From Abyssogena phaseoliformis symbiont OG214 (lineage in GTDB: Bacteria; Pseudomonadota; Gammaproteobacteria; PS1; Pseudothioglobaceae): DNA of 64,000 bases. Positions within the stretch are counted from its first letter, which is position 1; every line of letters starts with the position of its first letter. The stretch is taken from contig NZ_AP012977.1 in the NCBI RefSeq assembly GCF_016592595.1, forward strand, positions 1,116,001-1,180,000, written 5' to 3'. Both the position numbers and the translations under genes were made by a program. The notes beneath the pieces were generated by a model. The model saw only the letters and a list, made by a program, of their open reading frames with translations. It ran no database searches and was not told the DNA's origin. Positions 54,969 to 64,000 of this stretch are shown here, piece after piece.

Positions 54969-56510
54969 ATGTCTATACAACGCGCCTTAATCAGTGTTTC
55001 TGATAAAACTGGATTGATTGATTTTGCCCAATTTTTAGCAAGTAAAGATATCGAAATTATTTCCACAGGCGGCACAGCCAAACTGTTAAATGAGCATCAT
55101 ATTCCAGTCATTGAAGTATCAGACTATACAGGGTTTCCTGAGATGATGGCAGGTCGCGTTAAAACCCTTAATCCTAAAATTCATGGCGGCATTTTAGCGC
55201 GCCGTGGGCTTGATGAAGGCGTGATGGCAGAAAATGACATTAAGCCAATTGATTTGGTTGTGGTTAACCTTTATCCATTCCAAGCAACGATTGCTAAGGC
55301 TGACTGCACGTTGGAAGATGCGATTGAAAATATTGATATTGGCGGCCCAGCAATGCTAAGATCAAGTGCTAAAAATCATGCATCTGTGACAGTTGTAGTA
55401 GATGGTACAGATTATCAAAAAGTCATGAGTGAAATTAGTAAATCAGGCAATACCACGCTTGAAACTCGAACCAAACTAGCTCTTAAAACATTTGAACATA
55501 CCGCAGCTTATGACGGTGCTATTGCTAATTATTTAGGCAAAGGAAAAGATAGTTTTTCTAACACCATCAATCTGCAATTTAACAAGGTTCAATCAATGCG
55601 CTATGGGGAAAATCCACACCAAAATGCTGCATTCTATGTTGAGAATAATATCACCGAGGCTTGCGTAGCGTCCTCAACACAATGCCAAGGCAAGGAAATG
55701 TCATACAATAATATGGCAGATGCAGATGCAGCACTTGAATGTGCGCGCAGTTTTGATGAGCCATGTTGCGTGATTGTTAAGCACGCCAATCCATGTGGTG
55801 TTGCCGTGCGTGATGACATTTTTAATGCTTACGATGACGCTTTTAAAACCGATCCAACTTCAGCATTTGGTGGCATTATTGCCTTTAATCGCAACCTAGA
55901 CAAAAAGACAGCACAACGCATTATTGCGCGTCAGTTTGTTGAAGTCATTATTGCACCTAATGTTGATGATGATGCTAAAGAAGTGTTATCAGCCAAACAA
56001 AATATACGCGTACTAGAGTGTGGCGATTTAAACACAGCGAACCCTTCGCTAGATTACAAGCGTGTGACTGGTGGCTTACTAGTACAAGATAAGGACTTGA
56101 ACGTTATCACAAAAGATGATATTAAATGCGTCAGTAATTTAACACCCACCAAAGACCAAATTAAAGACTTATTATTTGCTTGGAAAGTCGCCAAAGCAGT
56201 TAAATCAAACGCCATTGTTTACACTAAAAACCAGATGACCATTGGTGTTGGTGCGGGTCAAATGTCTAGAGTCTACTCTGCCAAAATCGCTGGCATTAAG
56301 GCAGCTGACGAGTCCCTCAGCGTTAAAGGCTGCGTAATGGCATCCGATGCCTTTTTCCCATTTCGGGATGGTATTGACGTAGCAGCACAAGCTGGCATTA
56401 AAGCCATTATTCAACCAGGCGGTTCAATACGTGATGCCGAAGTTATAAAAGCAGTAAATGAGCATGGCATTGCAATGGTATTTACAGGCATGCGTCACTT
56501 TAAACATTAA
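54969..56510 (+). CDS. purH: Bifunctional AICAR transformylase/IMP cyclohydrolase
   Basis: Last two steps of IMP synthesis. The 513-residue protein has the IMP cyclohydrolase part at the N-terminus ([43 protein letters not shown]) and the transformylase with [26 protein letters not shown], and [13 protein letters not shown]. Family length and motifs are complete. A GGA Shine-Dalgarno precedes the ATG. It uses 10-formyl-THF, which links it to the folate genes here. Confidence 0.98.
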   Translation: MSIQRALISVSDKTGLIDFAQFLASKDIEIISTGGTAKLLNEHHIPVIEVSDYTGFPEMMAGRVKTLNPKIHGGILARRGLDEGVMAENDIKPIDLVVVNLYPFQATIAKADCTLEDAIENIDIGGPAMLRSSAKNHASVTVVVDGTDYQKVMSEISKSGNTTLETRTKLALKTFEHTAAYDGAIANYLGKGKDSFSNTINLQFNKVQSMRYGENPHQNAAFYVENNITEACVASSTQCQGKEMSYNNMADADAALECARSFDEPCCVIVKHANPCGVAVRDDIFNAYDDAFKTDPTSAFGGIIAFNRNLDKKTAQRIIARQFVEVIIAPNVDDDAKEVLSAKQNIRVLECGDLNTANPSLDYKRVTGGLLVQDKDLNVITKDDIKCVSNLTPTKDQIKDLLFAWKVAKAVKSNAIVYTKNQMTIGVGAGQMSRVYSAKIAGIKAADESLSVKGCVMASDAFFPFRDGIDVAAQAGIKAIIQPGGSIRDAEVIKAVNEHGIAMVFTGMRHFKH

Positions 56511-56523
56511 CTGGAAAACAACT

Positions 56524-56937
56524 ATGTCAGTCGAAACAATTAAAGTCTACCCACAAATAAATACGATGTCCATCACTGATGGTAAGCTTGATGCGCTTGC
56601 ACAAGAATACAAAAAGACTAAAGATTTAAAGACAGCGATAGAGGATTGGGTGAATATGGTAAAAAAATATGACTCAATGGGTTATTATCCCTTGGTTAAG
56701 CCTGAATTCATTAGTGAGGTGTTGGCAGGTGCGTTCTCTAATATCAAACTAACCAAAGAAGCGGTTATTGCAGACAATAATTATCAAAACATAAGTGGCT
56801 ATCCTCAATGCAATCGAGTATTTCAATTACCCAGTGAAATTAAAACCCAAATATTAAAACGCCTTAGCGGGTATCTTGTCAGCTATCAGATAGATAATTG
56901 GGAAATACTAAACGTTGAATCTATTGACAATCCTTAA
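56524..56937 (+). CDS. Protein of unknown function downstream of purH
   Basis: From the ATG at 56524 the protein has 137 residues; a start at 56458 would overlap purH and adds nothing conserved. I do not recognise a domain. No membrane segment or signal peptide is seen. The mix of charged helical segments (LDALAQEYKKTKDLKTAIED) and the GYPQCNRVFQLPSEIK stretch suggests a folded soluble protein. It lies 13 bases after purH. Confidence 0.65.
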   Translation: MSVETIKVYPQINTMSITDGKLDALAQEYKKTKDLKTAIEDWVNMVKKYDSMGYYPLVKPEFISEVLAGAFSNIKLTKEAVIADNNYQNISGYPQCNRVFQLPSEIKTQILKRLSGYLVSYQIDNWEILNVESIDNP

Positions 56938-56948
56938 ATGCTAAATAT

Positions 56949-58349
56949 TTATGAAAGAATTCTTACTTTAAACGACCTGCCTTTTAATTTATCATGACTT
57001 ATCTTTTTTAATGCAGTTTTAACCAATTCTGAACTGACCGCAACATAAGACCAATGGCTAAGTACATTAATCTTACCAATCTGCTCAAAAGCAACACCCC
57101 CTTGTCCAGTTAGCCCACCCACAATGTCACCTGGGCGTAATTTTTGTTTTTTACCGCCATCTATCTTTAAGGTTGTCATGGGTGGTTTTTTAATGGGTCT
57201 ATTTAAGTAATGTTCACTTGGTAATGGGTCAGGAATAATCTCTTCCTCAATGCCCAAATCCAACGCATTGAGTTTGTAAGTTTCTCTATCACTATACAAA
57301 GTACAAGCAATGCCAGTACATCCTGCTCTACCAGTACGACCAATGCGGTGTGTATGGACTTGTCCATCATGAGCAATGTTAAAATTAATCACCATATCAA
57401 GTGAGTCAATATCCAAGCCACGAGCTGCTACATCAGTTGCCACAAGAACAGATACGCTTTTATTAGAAAATCTAATCAGTGCTTGATCGCGTTCTCGTTG
57501 GTCAAGGTCACCACTCATTGCCAATGCGTAAAACCCGTAATAAATTAACTCATCAGTAACCTCTTGTGCATCGCGCTTGGTATTACAAAAAATCAAACTA
57601 GATTCAGGCTTGTATTTTGCTAATAAAAGCCTCAAAGCTGTCATGCGCTCATCATCCGTATTGGTTTTGTAAAAATATTGCTTAATGGTCGATTCTTCGT
57701 GTGTTGATGGTGCCTTAACCATAACAGGAGACTTCATCACACGCTGCGCAATATTGGCAATGGTATCTGGGTAAGTTGCACTAAATAATAAAGTTTGTCG
57801 ATTGACGGGCATTGTTTCAATAATATTATCAATGGATTCTTGAAAACCCATATCTAGCATACGATCTGCCTCATCAAATACCAATGTACTAACCTGATTC
57901 AATTTAAGCGTGCCTTTTCGCAAATGCTCTTCAATGCGTCCAGGCGTACCTACCACAATATGTACACCATGGGCTAATGAGCCGATTTGTGGCCCAAAGG
58001 GCGTGCCACCAAACAGCGCTAAAATCTTAATGTTATGAATGGCTCTGGCGAGTTTTTGAATTTCAACTGCCACCTGATTAGCCAACTCACGAGTTGGACA
58101 CAAAACAATGGATTGCACTTTAAACGATTTAACATCTAATTTTTGTAACAAACCCAATCCAAATGCCACTGTCTTGCCCGAACCTGTCTTACCTTGGCCA
58201 ATCACATCTTTACCAGATAAAATGGCTGGCAAGCTCAACTGCTGAATAGGAGTCATTGAATCATAGCCTAAGGTGCTTAAATTTTTTAATGAATCTGGAT
58301 GTAAATCCAATGAAGAAAAATCAATCGTGTTCAAAATAATAAAGGTCAA
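56949..58349 (-). CDS. dbpA: ATP-dependent RNA helicase DbpA
   Basis: DEAD-box helicase that binds 23S rRNA hairpin 92 in ribosome assembly. The 466-residue protein has GQGKTGSGKTVAFG, PTRELANQ, DEADRMLDMG, FSATYP, and HRIGRTGRAGC. The C-terminal DbpA RNA-binding domain begins KLRPGDIVGGLTGQGGV and ends with LKGRSFKVRILS. These distinguish it from DeaD at 21.6 kb. The gene is convergent with the unknown gene after purH. Confidence 0.96.
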   Translation of the reverse strand: MTFIILNTIDFSSLDLHPDSLKNLSTLGYDSMTPIQQLSLPAILSGKDVIGQGKTGSGKTVAFGLGLLQKLDVKSFKVQSIVLCPTRELANQVAVEIQKLARAIHNIKILALFGGTPFGPQIGSLAHGVHIVVGTPGRIEEHLRKGTLKLNQVSTLVFDEADRMLDMGFQESIDNIIETMPVNRQTLLFSATYPDTIANIAQRVMKSPVMVKAPSTHEESTIKQYFYKTNTDDERMTALRLLLAKYKPESSLIFCNTKRDAQEVTDELIYYGFYALAMSGDLDQRERDQALIRFSNKSVSVLVATDVAARGLDIDSLDMVINFNIAHDGQVHTHRIGRTGRAGCTGIACTLYSDRETYKLNALDLGIEEEIIPDPLPSEHYLNRPIKKPPMTTLKIDGGKKQKLRPGDIVGGLTGQGGVAFEQIGKINVLSHWSYVAVSSELVKTALKKISHDKLKGRSFKVRILS

Positions 58350-58489
58350 TGAGCATGAGGTAGATTTTACGCCAATCTTTCATGCTAAAACCCTCATACC
58401 ACTAACTTGAAAACAAGCCTCACTCATTCTAAAAATGCATTTTTTTTATAAAAAATTCAATACAGCATCTAAAAAAGGACAATAATAAT

Positions 58490-58672
58490 ACTTGTCTGTT
58501 GTGTTTGTGGTTGATATATATCCCCTGAGCCGATAAATAAAACCATCAGGAAATGCGATAGCTTGCTATTGATCAGGCCCATCTTGAAATGGGAAGCCTG
58601 TGGTAATCTTCAAACTTCCACCTTGAACTTATGATTCAGGTTTTTTTCAACACGGCACAATGGATCTTTTTT
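58490..58672 (+). ncRNA. ssrS: 6S RNA
   Basis: Global regulator that binds sigma70 RNA polymerase in stationary phase. The block CCCCTGAGCCGATA at 58522-58535 is identical to the conserved 5' segment of E. coli 6S RNA, and ACCTTGAAC at 58620-58628 matches the 3' segment, followed by a hairpin-forming TTCAGG. The 5' GTGTT can pair with the 3' AACAC to close the molecule. It sits directly before fau (ygfA), the conserved gene partner. End points are approximate. Confidence 0.88.
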
Positions 58673-58682
58673 AAAAGTTAAA

Positions 58683-59243
58683 ATGCTTATTATGCAAGCA
58701 TTAAGACTCACACTCAGACAAAAAAGACGTGCTATTAATCACAATAACCGAGAAAGATTCGCCAAACGCTTATTGTCCCAAACACAAAAATTAGTCACTT
58801 TTAAACGCGGGCAAAAAATTGCCATTTACCTGCCAAACGATGGTGAAATTGATACTAAATATATTACTAATTTCTTAAAAAAACAAGGTTTTAGTATCTA
58901 TTTACCAAAATTGGACAATGAAATCCTTAAATTTGCAAAACTTGGCAATGAATTTAAAAAAAACAAGTTTGGTATCGATGAGCCTGTTGTTACTGAGGCA
59001 TTAAATGCCAAACAACTAGATGTTATCTTTATGCCACTCGTAGGTTTTGATGCGCAGAGAAATCGTATTGGTATGGGTGGTGGTTTTTACGACCGCACTT
59101 TAGCCTTTAAAAAACACCAAACAAACTACAACAACCCTAAGCTCTATGGACTGGCTTTTGATTGTCAACAAATTACTAAGATTGATAGTCGGTCTTGGGA
59201 TATAACACTTGACATAGTCATTACCCCAACTAAAAGCTATTAG
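58683..59243 (+). CDS. fau: 5-formyltetrahydrofolate cyclo-ligase
   Basis: Converts 5-formyl-THF to methenyl-THF. The 186-residue protein has QALRLTLRQKRRAI, GQKIAIYLPNDGEID, and the substrate/ATP-binding RIGMGGGFYDRTLAF. A start at 58692 is also possible. It lies about 10 bases after the 6S RNA, an arrangement conserved in Gammaproteobacteria. The stop codon is the first base triplet of a heptamer repeat. Confidence 0.95.
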   Translation: MLIMQALRLTLRQKRRAINHNNRERFAKRLLSQTQKLVTFKRGQKIAIYLPNDGEIDTKYITNFLKKQGFSIYLPKLDNEILKFAKLGNEFKKNKFGIDEPVVTEALNAKQLDVIFMPLVGFDAQRNRIGMGGGFYDRTLAFKKHQTNYNNPKLYGLAFDCQQITKIDSRSWDITLDIVITPTKSY

Positions 59244-59278
59244 CTGATAGCTGATAGCTGATAGCTGATAGCTGATAG
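59241..59278. repeat. Heptamer tandem repeat (TAGCTGA)5
   Basis: Five perfect copies of TAGCTGA plus TAG. The first TAG is the stop codon of fau. Such short tandem arrays expand by slippage; the extra units lie outside any coding frame. Confidence 0.93.
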
Positions 59279-59380
59279 TAGTACAATACCCTCCCACAAT
59301 TAAGCCCTCTCGCTAAGATGCTTTTATTTTTCTTGAGACTTACATATTAATTCGGCAGTTAAATAAATAACGTCAAAATT

Positions 59381-59407
59381 AAAAAAAGCCTAGCAATTGC
59401 TAGGCTT
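59381..59407 (-). terminator. Terminator of the large lipoprotein gene
   Basis: A perfect 22-base palindrome, AAGCCTAGCAA/TTGCTAGGCTT, followed on the minus strand by a T run (A run 59381-59387 on plus). It lies 30 bases after the stop at 59437. Confidence 0.75.
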
Positions 59408-59436
59408 AAAAGTTTAAGATTTTTTAGAGTAAGAAT

Positions 59437-61089
59437 TTACTTAGCAAATTCAGTAAAAATCTTTTTATAAGCGCTCCAATTAAATGGAGAATAAGTTTCT
59501 ATTTCTGCATCTACAGCAGAAATGCTTACATCAGTATTAACGTTATAAGTTGATCCGTCTGATTTGAAAACTAGCTTGTATTCTGTTGTAATTTTATTAT
59601 CATAATCCAACGCTGGATATACCCATACAGACTCACCTGAGCTTAGCTGATAAGAGGTAAATTCACCCAAATTGCGTTTTTCATCTTGACAGGTTAAATA
59701 ATCATTAGTGGTTTCTTCATTCTCATCATCCACCCAATTACATGCCTCAATACTTTTGCCATCAGCTGAAAAGAAATAGGAAGTTCCGTTATTCCAATAA
59801 GAGAAATGCTCACCAGCACTAGGTAGGTGATTCAAATAAATCTAGCCTGTTATCAACAGTTACTGTTTTGTTTTTATAATCATCACTTTTACAAGCGATA
59901 TTTTTACCATATTCATTAGCAATCAACTCATTACAGTTTAATGTTAGCCCAGCAATAGATTGTTTTGCTACATTAAAAACTAGAATTTTACCTCCATTGT
60001 TAAAAGAAAATTCAACCGAGCCATCGGCATTATTGGTCAGCGATTTTGAGTCTATTTCATTTTTAATTTTAGTAATAGCGGCTACCTCATCTAGCGTTGC
60101 ATACTCATTGGAAAAATCTATAGTGCTGATAGGATTACTGTCAGAGTTATAAAGTTTGTCAGCAGTCCAAGTCTCTAGATAAACCTTGAATGATCCATCT
60201 TGCACCTCAGCGGCAGCAAAAAATAAATCTTTGTCAGTAAAGTTTTATGCTATGTCAAGTTTATCATTTGAGGTGTCACGATTAGCAATCTCTTTTTGGC
60301 GATTAACTTCATCAGTATTGGTAAATTTTGCCTCAATTTCAGTAGTAAAATCATTGCTATTAGCCTCTACCACTGTATCTGCTTGATGATAATCTACCTC
60401 ATTGCCAGTATTAATAAAAGTATTGGTATTGGCAAATAAAGTTTTCGCTAATGATTCGATTTTATTTTATACTTGCTTTTGAATGAGTTTTGTTATTTCG
60501 GTATCTAATGTTAAACTCAAGGTTTCAAATTGGGTTTTTAGCGCTTTTTCAATTTCGCCCATCAGCCTAGCAACTGCTTGCGCAGTTTGATATTTTTTTT
60601 ATATTCAATTGAATTTTTATTATCATCGCTAGCATAGTCATCATATAAGGCATTAACATTAGTATTTATACCTAAATCAACTTTTACCAACTTGGCAGCA
60701 GAATCGGCATCTAGTGTTGGATTGGCATCAATTTTGTTTTGTATCATTGTGGTGATAGGGCTAAATAAATGTCTTGCCCTTTGGTGCAGAGAGTACATGG
60801 GCATTTACCACTACAGCATCAGTATCTTCATCAATAGTGGAAGTGGTTACCTCAGCAATAATGGGATTATTTGCCGCATCTGCAAGCAGGGTAAAAGCAC
60901 CTTTTGCACCCAAGGTAGTCTGCAGCTCAGAATCTTGACAAACTTTATCATTATTGGCATCTGCACAAACCTTGGCACCTATAAGGTAGCCATCTGCGAT
61001 ATTACCACTAATGTGGGTTGTAGATTCTCCACCACCGCCACAACCACTGAAAAACACTTGCAATAACTAAAGTTAGAATTTTTTTTCAT
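59437..61089 (-). pseudogene. Large decayed lipoprotein
   Basis: A lipoprotein gene of about 550 codons, now in pieces. The first codon is ATG followed by eight A. With one A and one T fewer, it reads MKKILTLVIASVFSGCGGGG, a signal and lipobox. Then ISGNIADGYLIGAKVCADAN, NDKVCQDSE, typical of exported Sdr/carboxypeptidase-regulatory-like domains. Further frames give DADSAAKLVKVDLGINTNVN, TDKDLFFAAAEVQDGSFKVY and, in the last intact part (59437-59835), a beta-rich C-terminus. Frameshifts and two in-frame TAA codons separate them. The family as a whole is not recognised. Confidence 0.8.
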
Positions 61090-61266
61090 CTTATTTCTCC
61101 ACATTCATTTAAAAAAATAGAAAGGCATTTAAAAATGGAAATACCTAACATTTGGTATAAAGCACTGCCTTAAAGTCTTACTTTATATAAATAAAGCACT
61201 TTTAAAAAACACTAATGAGTTGATATTGTACATATTTATATTTTTATAGAGGGTAATAATGTTTAT

Positions 61267-61647
61267 ATGAATACTAAAAAACTACAAAAAATAGGGATTG
61301 GTGAAAGAATACAAATTGCGCGCAAAAAATTAGGCTCGTCTAGCGCAAAGGTGTCAGCGGCAATGGATCTTTCTAGGTCAATGTGTAGTCAATGGGAGCG
61401 TGGTATATCCAATCCGTCTACTGCACATCTAGTTAAACTGGCTAAAGTACTAGGGGTGTCGTTTGCATGGCTAGCAACTGGGGGTAGTGAAGTTGAAAAA
61501 GTGAATAAGGAAAAACAAATCAACCAAGAAGAATTAAAAATTCTTAAGCAAACTCAACTGCTCAAAATGACTGAGGAATTTAATAAAATGGATTTAGAAC
61601 AGCAAGAAAAATTAGTGGATTTTTTGCAAGTGGCTACTAAATATTAA
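61267..61647 (+). CDS. XRE-family helix-turn-helix regulator
   Basis: A 126-residue protein with an N-terminal Cro/C1-type helix-turn-helix (GERIQIARKKLG, KVSAAMDLSRSMCSQWERG, STAHLVKLAKVLGVSFAWLA) and a C-terminal charged helical segment (about 75-126). This size and layout fits phage-like repressors, but no prophage genes are nearby. It is divergent from the large lipoprotein gene and may control it. The last 11 bases overlap the end of the convergent hydroxylase gene. Confidence 0.88.
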   Translation: MNTKKLQKIGIGERIQIARKKLGSSSAKVSAAMDLSRSMCSQWERGISNPSTAHLVKLAKVLGVSFAWLATGGSEVEKVNKEKQINQEELKILKQTQLLKMTEEFNKMDLEQQEKLVDFLQVATKY

Positions 61648-62818
61648 ATGGTGTATTACCTGAGGCTTGTTTTTGCAAGAAAGACTTTAAAGTCAGGCTT
61701 TCGTTGATTAAATTCATACCAAAACCACGTAACCATCTAAGTGGCTCGTTATTTTCTTTATAAATCCAATTGAGCCCAGTCATGGTTTTTGCCATAAGTT
61801 CATTGTCCAATCTCATGGCTCTGGCGTATTTTCGTAATACTAAATAATCGCCTAAAGGTTTATTATTGGCTTGTAATTGTTGTGATAATTCTGCAACATC
61901 GTAAAAACCTAAATTAACGCCTTGACCTGCAAGGGGATGGATATTATGTGCGGCATCGCCGATTAATGCTAAATTATTTTGCACATAATCTTGTGCACTA
62001 CGCTCAATGAGTGGTAAAGCTTGAATATTGCTAACAACTTTAAATCGACCAAATCTATACTCAACATCTTGGGAAAGCCTGTCAGCAAACTGCTCAGTTG
62101 AAAGTTGCATAAGTTCATCAGCCAAATGATTTTCTGCCGACCAGACAATAGATGCTTGTGTGTCGCTTAAAGGCAGTAAGGCAATAATGCTGTCTGACAA
62201 AAAGCGTTGCCAGGTTGTATTTTGAAAACTTTGCAATGATTCAATATTACAAATAATGGCTTTTTGTTGGTAATTATTCTCAATATATTCAATACCTGCC
62301 AATTCTCTAACGTTTGATTTAGCGCCATCTGCGCCAATCAATAAACTGCATGTTATCTGCTGATTATTATCCAAATCAAGCTGATAGCCATCATCAATTT
62401 TATGAATAGCAGTTAGTTTCGTACGAATAAATTCAATATGGACTTTTTCTAATGCCGTATACATTGCAGATTGTATGGCATCATTTTCAATGATATGGCC
62501 CAATTGCTTAACACCTTCATCTTCTTTATGAAAATCTAAACTGCCATGAGAGTTTTGATCCCAAACATGGGTATCAGTAAACGCATGTTTACGCTTAATT
62601 AGCCCCCACACGCCAATATTTTTTAAAAGTATCTCTGATTTAGGCGTAATCGCACTAACGCGTGCATGAAACTTATCCTGTAATCTTGGATTAAGGTGAT
62701 TAGGTTCAATAATAGTAATCTTTAAGCCTTTATTAATCATAGATAGAGCAAATGCTTGCCCCACCATACCACCGCCGATAATGGCGATGTCATATTGCAA
62801 ATTGTTTTCAGGGTGCAT
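61637..62818 (-). CDS. FAD-dependent hydroxylase of the UbiH/UbiF/COQ6 family
   Basis: Ring hydroxylase of ubiquinone synthesis, 393 residues. The FAD motif IAIIGGGMVGQAFALSM (12-28), the second motif LIGADGAKSNVRELAGI, and ALIGDAAHNIHPLAGQGVNLG near residue 285 are complete. Which ring carbon it hydroxylates cannot be told from sequence. The gene is coupled to pmbA by a one-base overlap. Other Ubi genes in the window are limited to ubiC. Confidence 0.92.
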   Translation of the reverse strand: MHPENNLQYDIAIIGGGMVGQAFALSMINKGLKITIIEPNHLNPRLQDKFHARVSAITPKSEILLKNIGVWGLIKRKHAFTDTHVWDQNSHGSLDFHKEDEGVKQLGHIIENDAIQSAMYTALEKVHIEFIRTKLTAIHKIDDGYQLDLDNNQQITCSLLIGADGAKSNVRELAGIEYIENNYQQKAIICNIESLQSFQNTTWQRFLSDSIIALLPLSDTQASIVWSAENHLADELMQLSTEQFADRLSQDVEYRFGRFKVVSNIQALPLIERSAQDYVQNNLALIGDAAHNIHPLAGQGVNLGFYDVAELSQQLQANNKPLGDYLVLRKYARAMRLDNELMAKTMTGLNWIYKENNEPLRWLRGFGMNLINESLTLKSFLQKQASGNTPFNI

Positions 62819-64000
62819 TACACCTCTCCTGCAATGGTCATCTGATTCACTAAAACAGAGCCAACTTTAATATTACTACGGTGGTCAACATCTGAACCAA
62901 TGCGTTCAACGCCTAACAGCATTTCTTTAAGATTACCAGCAATTGTAATGCCTGACACTGGATATTGAATTTTGCCATTATCCACCCAAAAGCCCAAAGC
63001 ACCACGAGAATAGTCACCCGTTATATCATTCACGCCTTGCCCCATCAACTCAGTTACCACTAAGCCCTGATGCATGTCCTTAATCATCTCATCAAGCCCA
63101 CCTTCAAACCCATGCTCAATCATCACATTGTTCACTCCGCCTGCATTTGCCGTGGTTTTAAGACCTAACTGATTAGCTGAATATTGCCCCATAATATAAC
63201 TTTTCACTTGGCCATCTTTGACAAAATATTGCCGTCTTTTTAGCACGCCATCTTGGTCAAAGGCCTTAGCACCAATGGTTTTTTTAACCAATGGGTTTTC
63301 TAATAAACTAATGCCACTAGGCATGACTTTTTGCTCAATACTACCTAATAAAAATGTTGATTTTTTATATTGACGAGTGCCACTTAATGCGCCCATTAAT
63401 TGTGCAAATAATCCACCAGACAAGCGTGATGTGAAAATAACTGGACATTTTTTCGAGGCAAGTGATCTTGCACCGAGTTTATTAATGGCTAATTTTGCTG
63501 CTTTTTGACCGATAACCTCTGGTAGTTCTAAATCATTACTATCTAATGCTGATGTATATTCATAAGCTGTTTGCATATCTTTACCTTGTTTGGCGATAAT
63601 GGAACAATGAAGCGAATGCTTAGCACCTTGTTGTACTGCCATCATGTCATGTGAGTTAACATACAAACCCTTACCTTGAAAACTTGATAGTTCAGCACCA
63701 TCTGAGTTGTTAATATATTTTTGCTCTAGTGCTTTTGCTTCACAACGCATGGCCAATTCAATACTATCACTTGGATCTAGATCCCACGGGTAATACAAAT
63801 CTAAATCAGGTGGATTAAACGCCATTAATTCTTTTGGTGCTAAACCATTAAACGCATCATTTTGTGTGTATTTAGCAATTAGACAAGCAGATTCAATGGT
63901 TTTACTAATGCCCTGTCTGCTCAAATCAACACTAGATGCGTGCCCTTTTTTATTGCCCATATAAACATTAATATCAAAACTCTTGTCTAAGTGATATTCT
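62818..64000 (-). CDS. pmbA: Metalloprotease PmbA (TldE), partial
   Basis: PmbA and TldD form a heterodimer that cleaves peptides, for instance in antibiotic maturation and CcdA degradation. The reading frame runs to the right edge: before MGNKKGHASSVDLSRQG lies EYHLDKSFDINVY in the same frame, so the true start is outside. Motifs are ESACLIAKYTQNDAFNGLA, GLYVNSHDMM, and the C-terminal TGDYSRGALGFWVDNGKI. The ATG at 63960 is internal. TldD is not visible. Confidence 0.95.
   Translation of the reverse strand, partial: EYHLDKSFDINVYMGNKKGHASSVDLSRQGISKTIESACLIAKYTQNDAFNGLAPKELMAFNPPDLDLYYPWDLDPSDSIELAMRCEAKALEQKYINNSDGAELSSFQGKGLYVNSHDMMAVQQGAKHSLHCSIIAKQGKDMQTAYEYTSALDSNDLELPEVIGQKAAKLAINKLGARSLASKKCPVIFTSRLSGGLFAQLMGALSGTRQYKKSTFLLGSIEQKVMPSGISLLENPLVKKTIGAKAFDQDGVLKRRQYFVKDGQVKSYIMGQYSANQLGLKTTANAGGVNNVMIEHGFEGGLDEMIKDMHQGLVVTELMGQGVNDITGDYSRGALGFWVDNGKIQYPVSGITIAGNLKEMLLGVERIGSDVDHRSNIKVGSVLVNQMTIAGEV

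Noticed and set aside
61267-61647. XRE regulator as part of a toxin-antitoxin pair or prophage
   Set aside because: Neighbours are a lipoprotein remnant and a ubiquinone hydroxylase; no toxin-like partner or phage gene is present.

Overview
The window is AT-rich gammaproteobacterial DNA. The housekeeping genes (ubiquinone synthesis by ubiC and a UbiH-type hydroxylase, fabD-fabG, LpxH, DsbA, CmoA, DbpA, a 6S RNA next to fau, a yibN-grxC-gpsA cluster, dusB-fis) point to Gammaproteobacteria. The combination of AT bias, tight gene packing, complete amino-acid and cofactor genes, and many genes broken by one or a few recent lesions suggests a host-restricted or recently host-restricted lineage. 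A sulfur-oxidising clam or mussel symbiont or a relative (Thioglobaceae / SUP05 group) fits best. This is inference from gene content and style; no marker gene settles it.

Layout. 0-7.3 kb: fabG (cut by the left edge)-fabD, the L21-L27 operon, ppiB-lpxH, and a minus-strand operon of a PP0621-like protein, yciB, gcvT, gcvH and an RNase II-type exonuclease. 7.3-14.9 kb: tRNA-Leu(UAA), ridA, recG, ubiC, cmoA, trpG/pabA, yibN-like rhodanese, grxC, gpsA, a phosphatase and a broken Bax-like glucosaminidase. 14.9-25.5 kb: rplM-rpsI, eptA-like transferase, a TatD gene with a nonsense codon, tcdA, a thioredoxin-fold protein, decayed MBL-fold and PhnA genes, a DEAD-box helicase, a SulP transporter and a cold shock protein. 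25.5-30.9 kb: an accessory block on the minus strand of exported proteins (lipoproteins, ankyrin repeats, DUF1566, a beta-barrel, a CsgG-like protein), nearly all broken, with a divergent XRE regulator at its upstream end. 30.9-45.4 kb: sbcB, nth, a decayed DUF1841 gene, fructosamine kinase, a TfoX C-terminal protein, hisB-hisH, asd, a Nif3-hisC-thiD-dsbA-folK-folB operon, plsY, ppk2 with a lysine-rich partner, and an ABC-2 exporter. 45.5-59.3 kb: aceF-lpdA, pcm, an MMPL/RND transporter, nadB-def, a decayed dusB with intact fis, purH, dbpA, 6S RNA and fau. 59.3-64 kb: a large decayed lipoprotein gene, a divergent XRE regulator, a UbiH-type hydroxylase and pmbA (cut by the right edge).

Taken together, the intact genes serve core metabolism (one-carbon and folate, histidine, NAD, ubiquinone, fatty acids, pyruvate oxidation) and information processing. 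The decaying genes are mostly surface or exported proteins and dispensable enzymes. Several lesions sit in A/T homopolymers of about eight bases, or turn a Trp, Glu, Lys or Gln codon into a stop. I see no prophage, IS element, CRISPR array, rRNA or toxin-antitoxin pair. The best candidates for something undescribed are the exported-protein block at 25.5-30.9 kb and the translationally coupled ppk2 plus lysine-rich protein pair at 42.5-43.7 kb.
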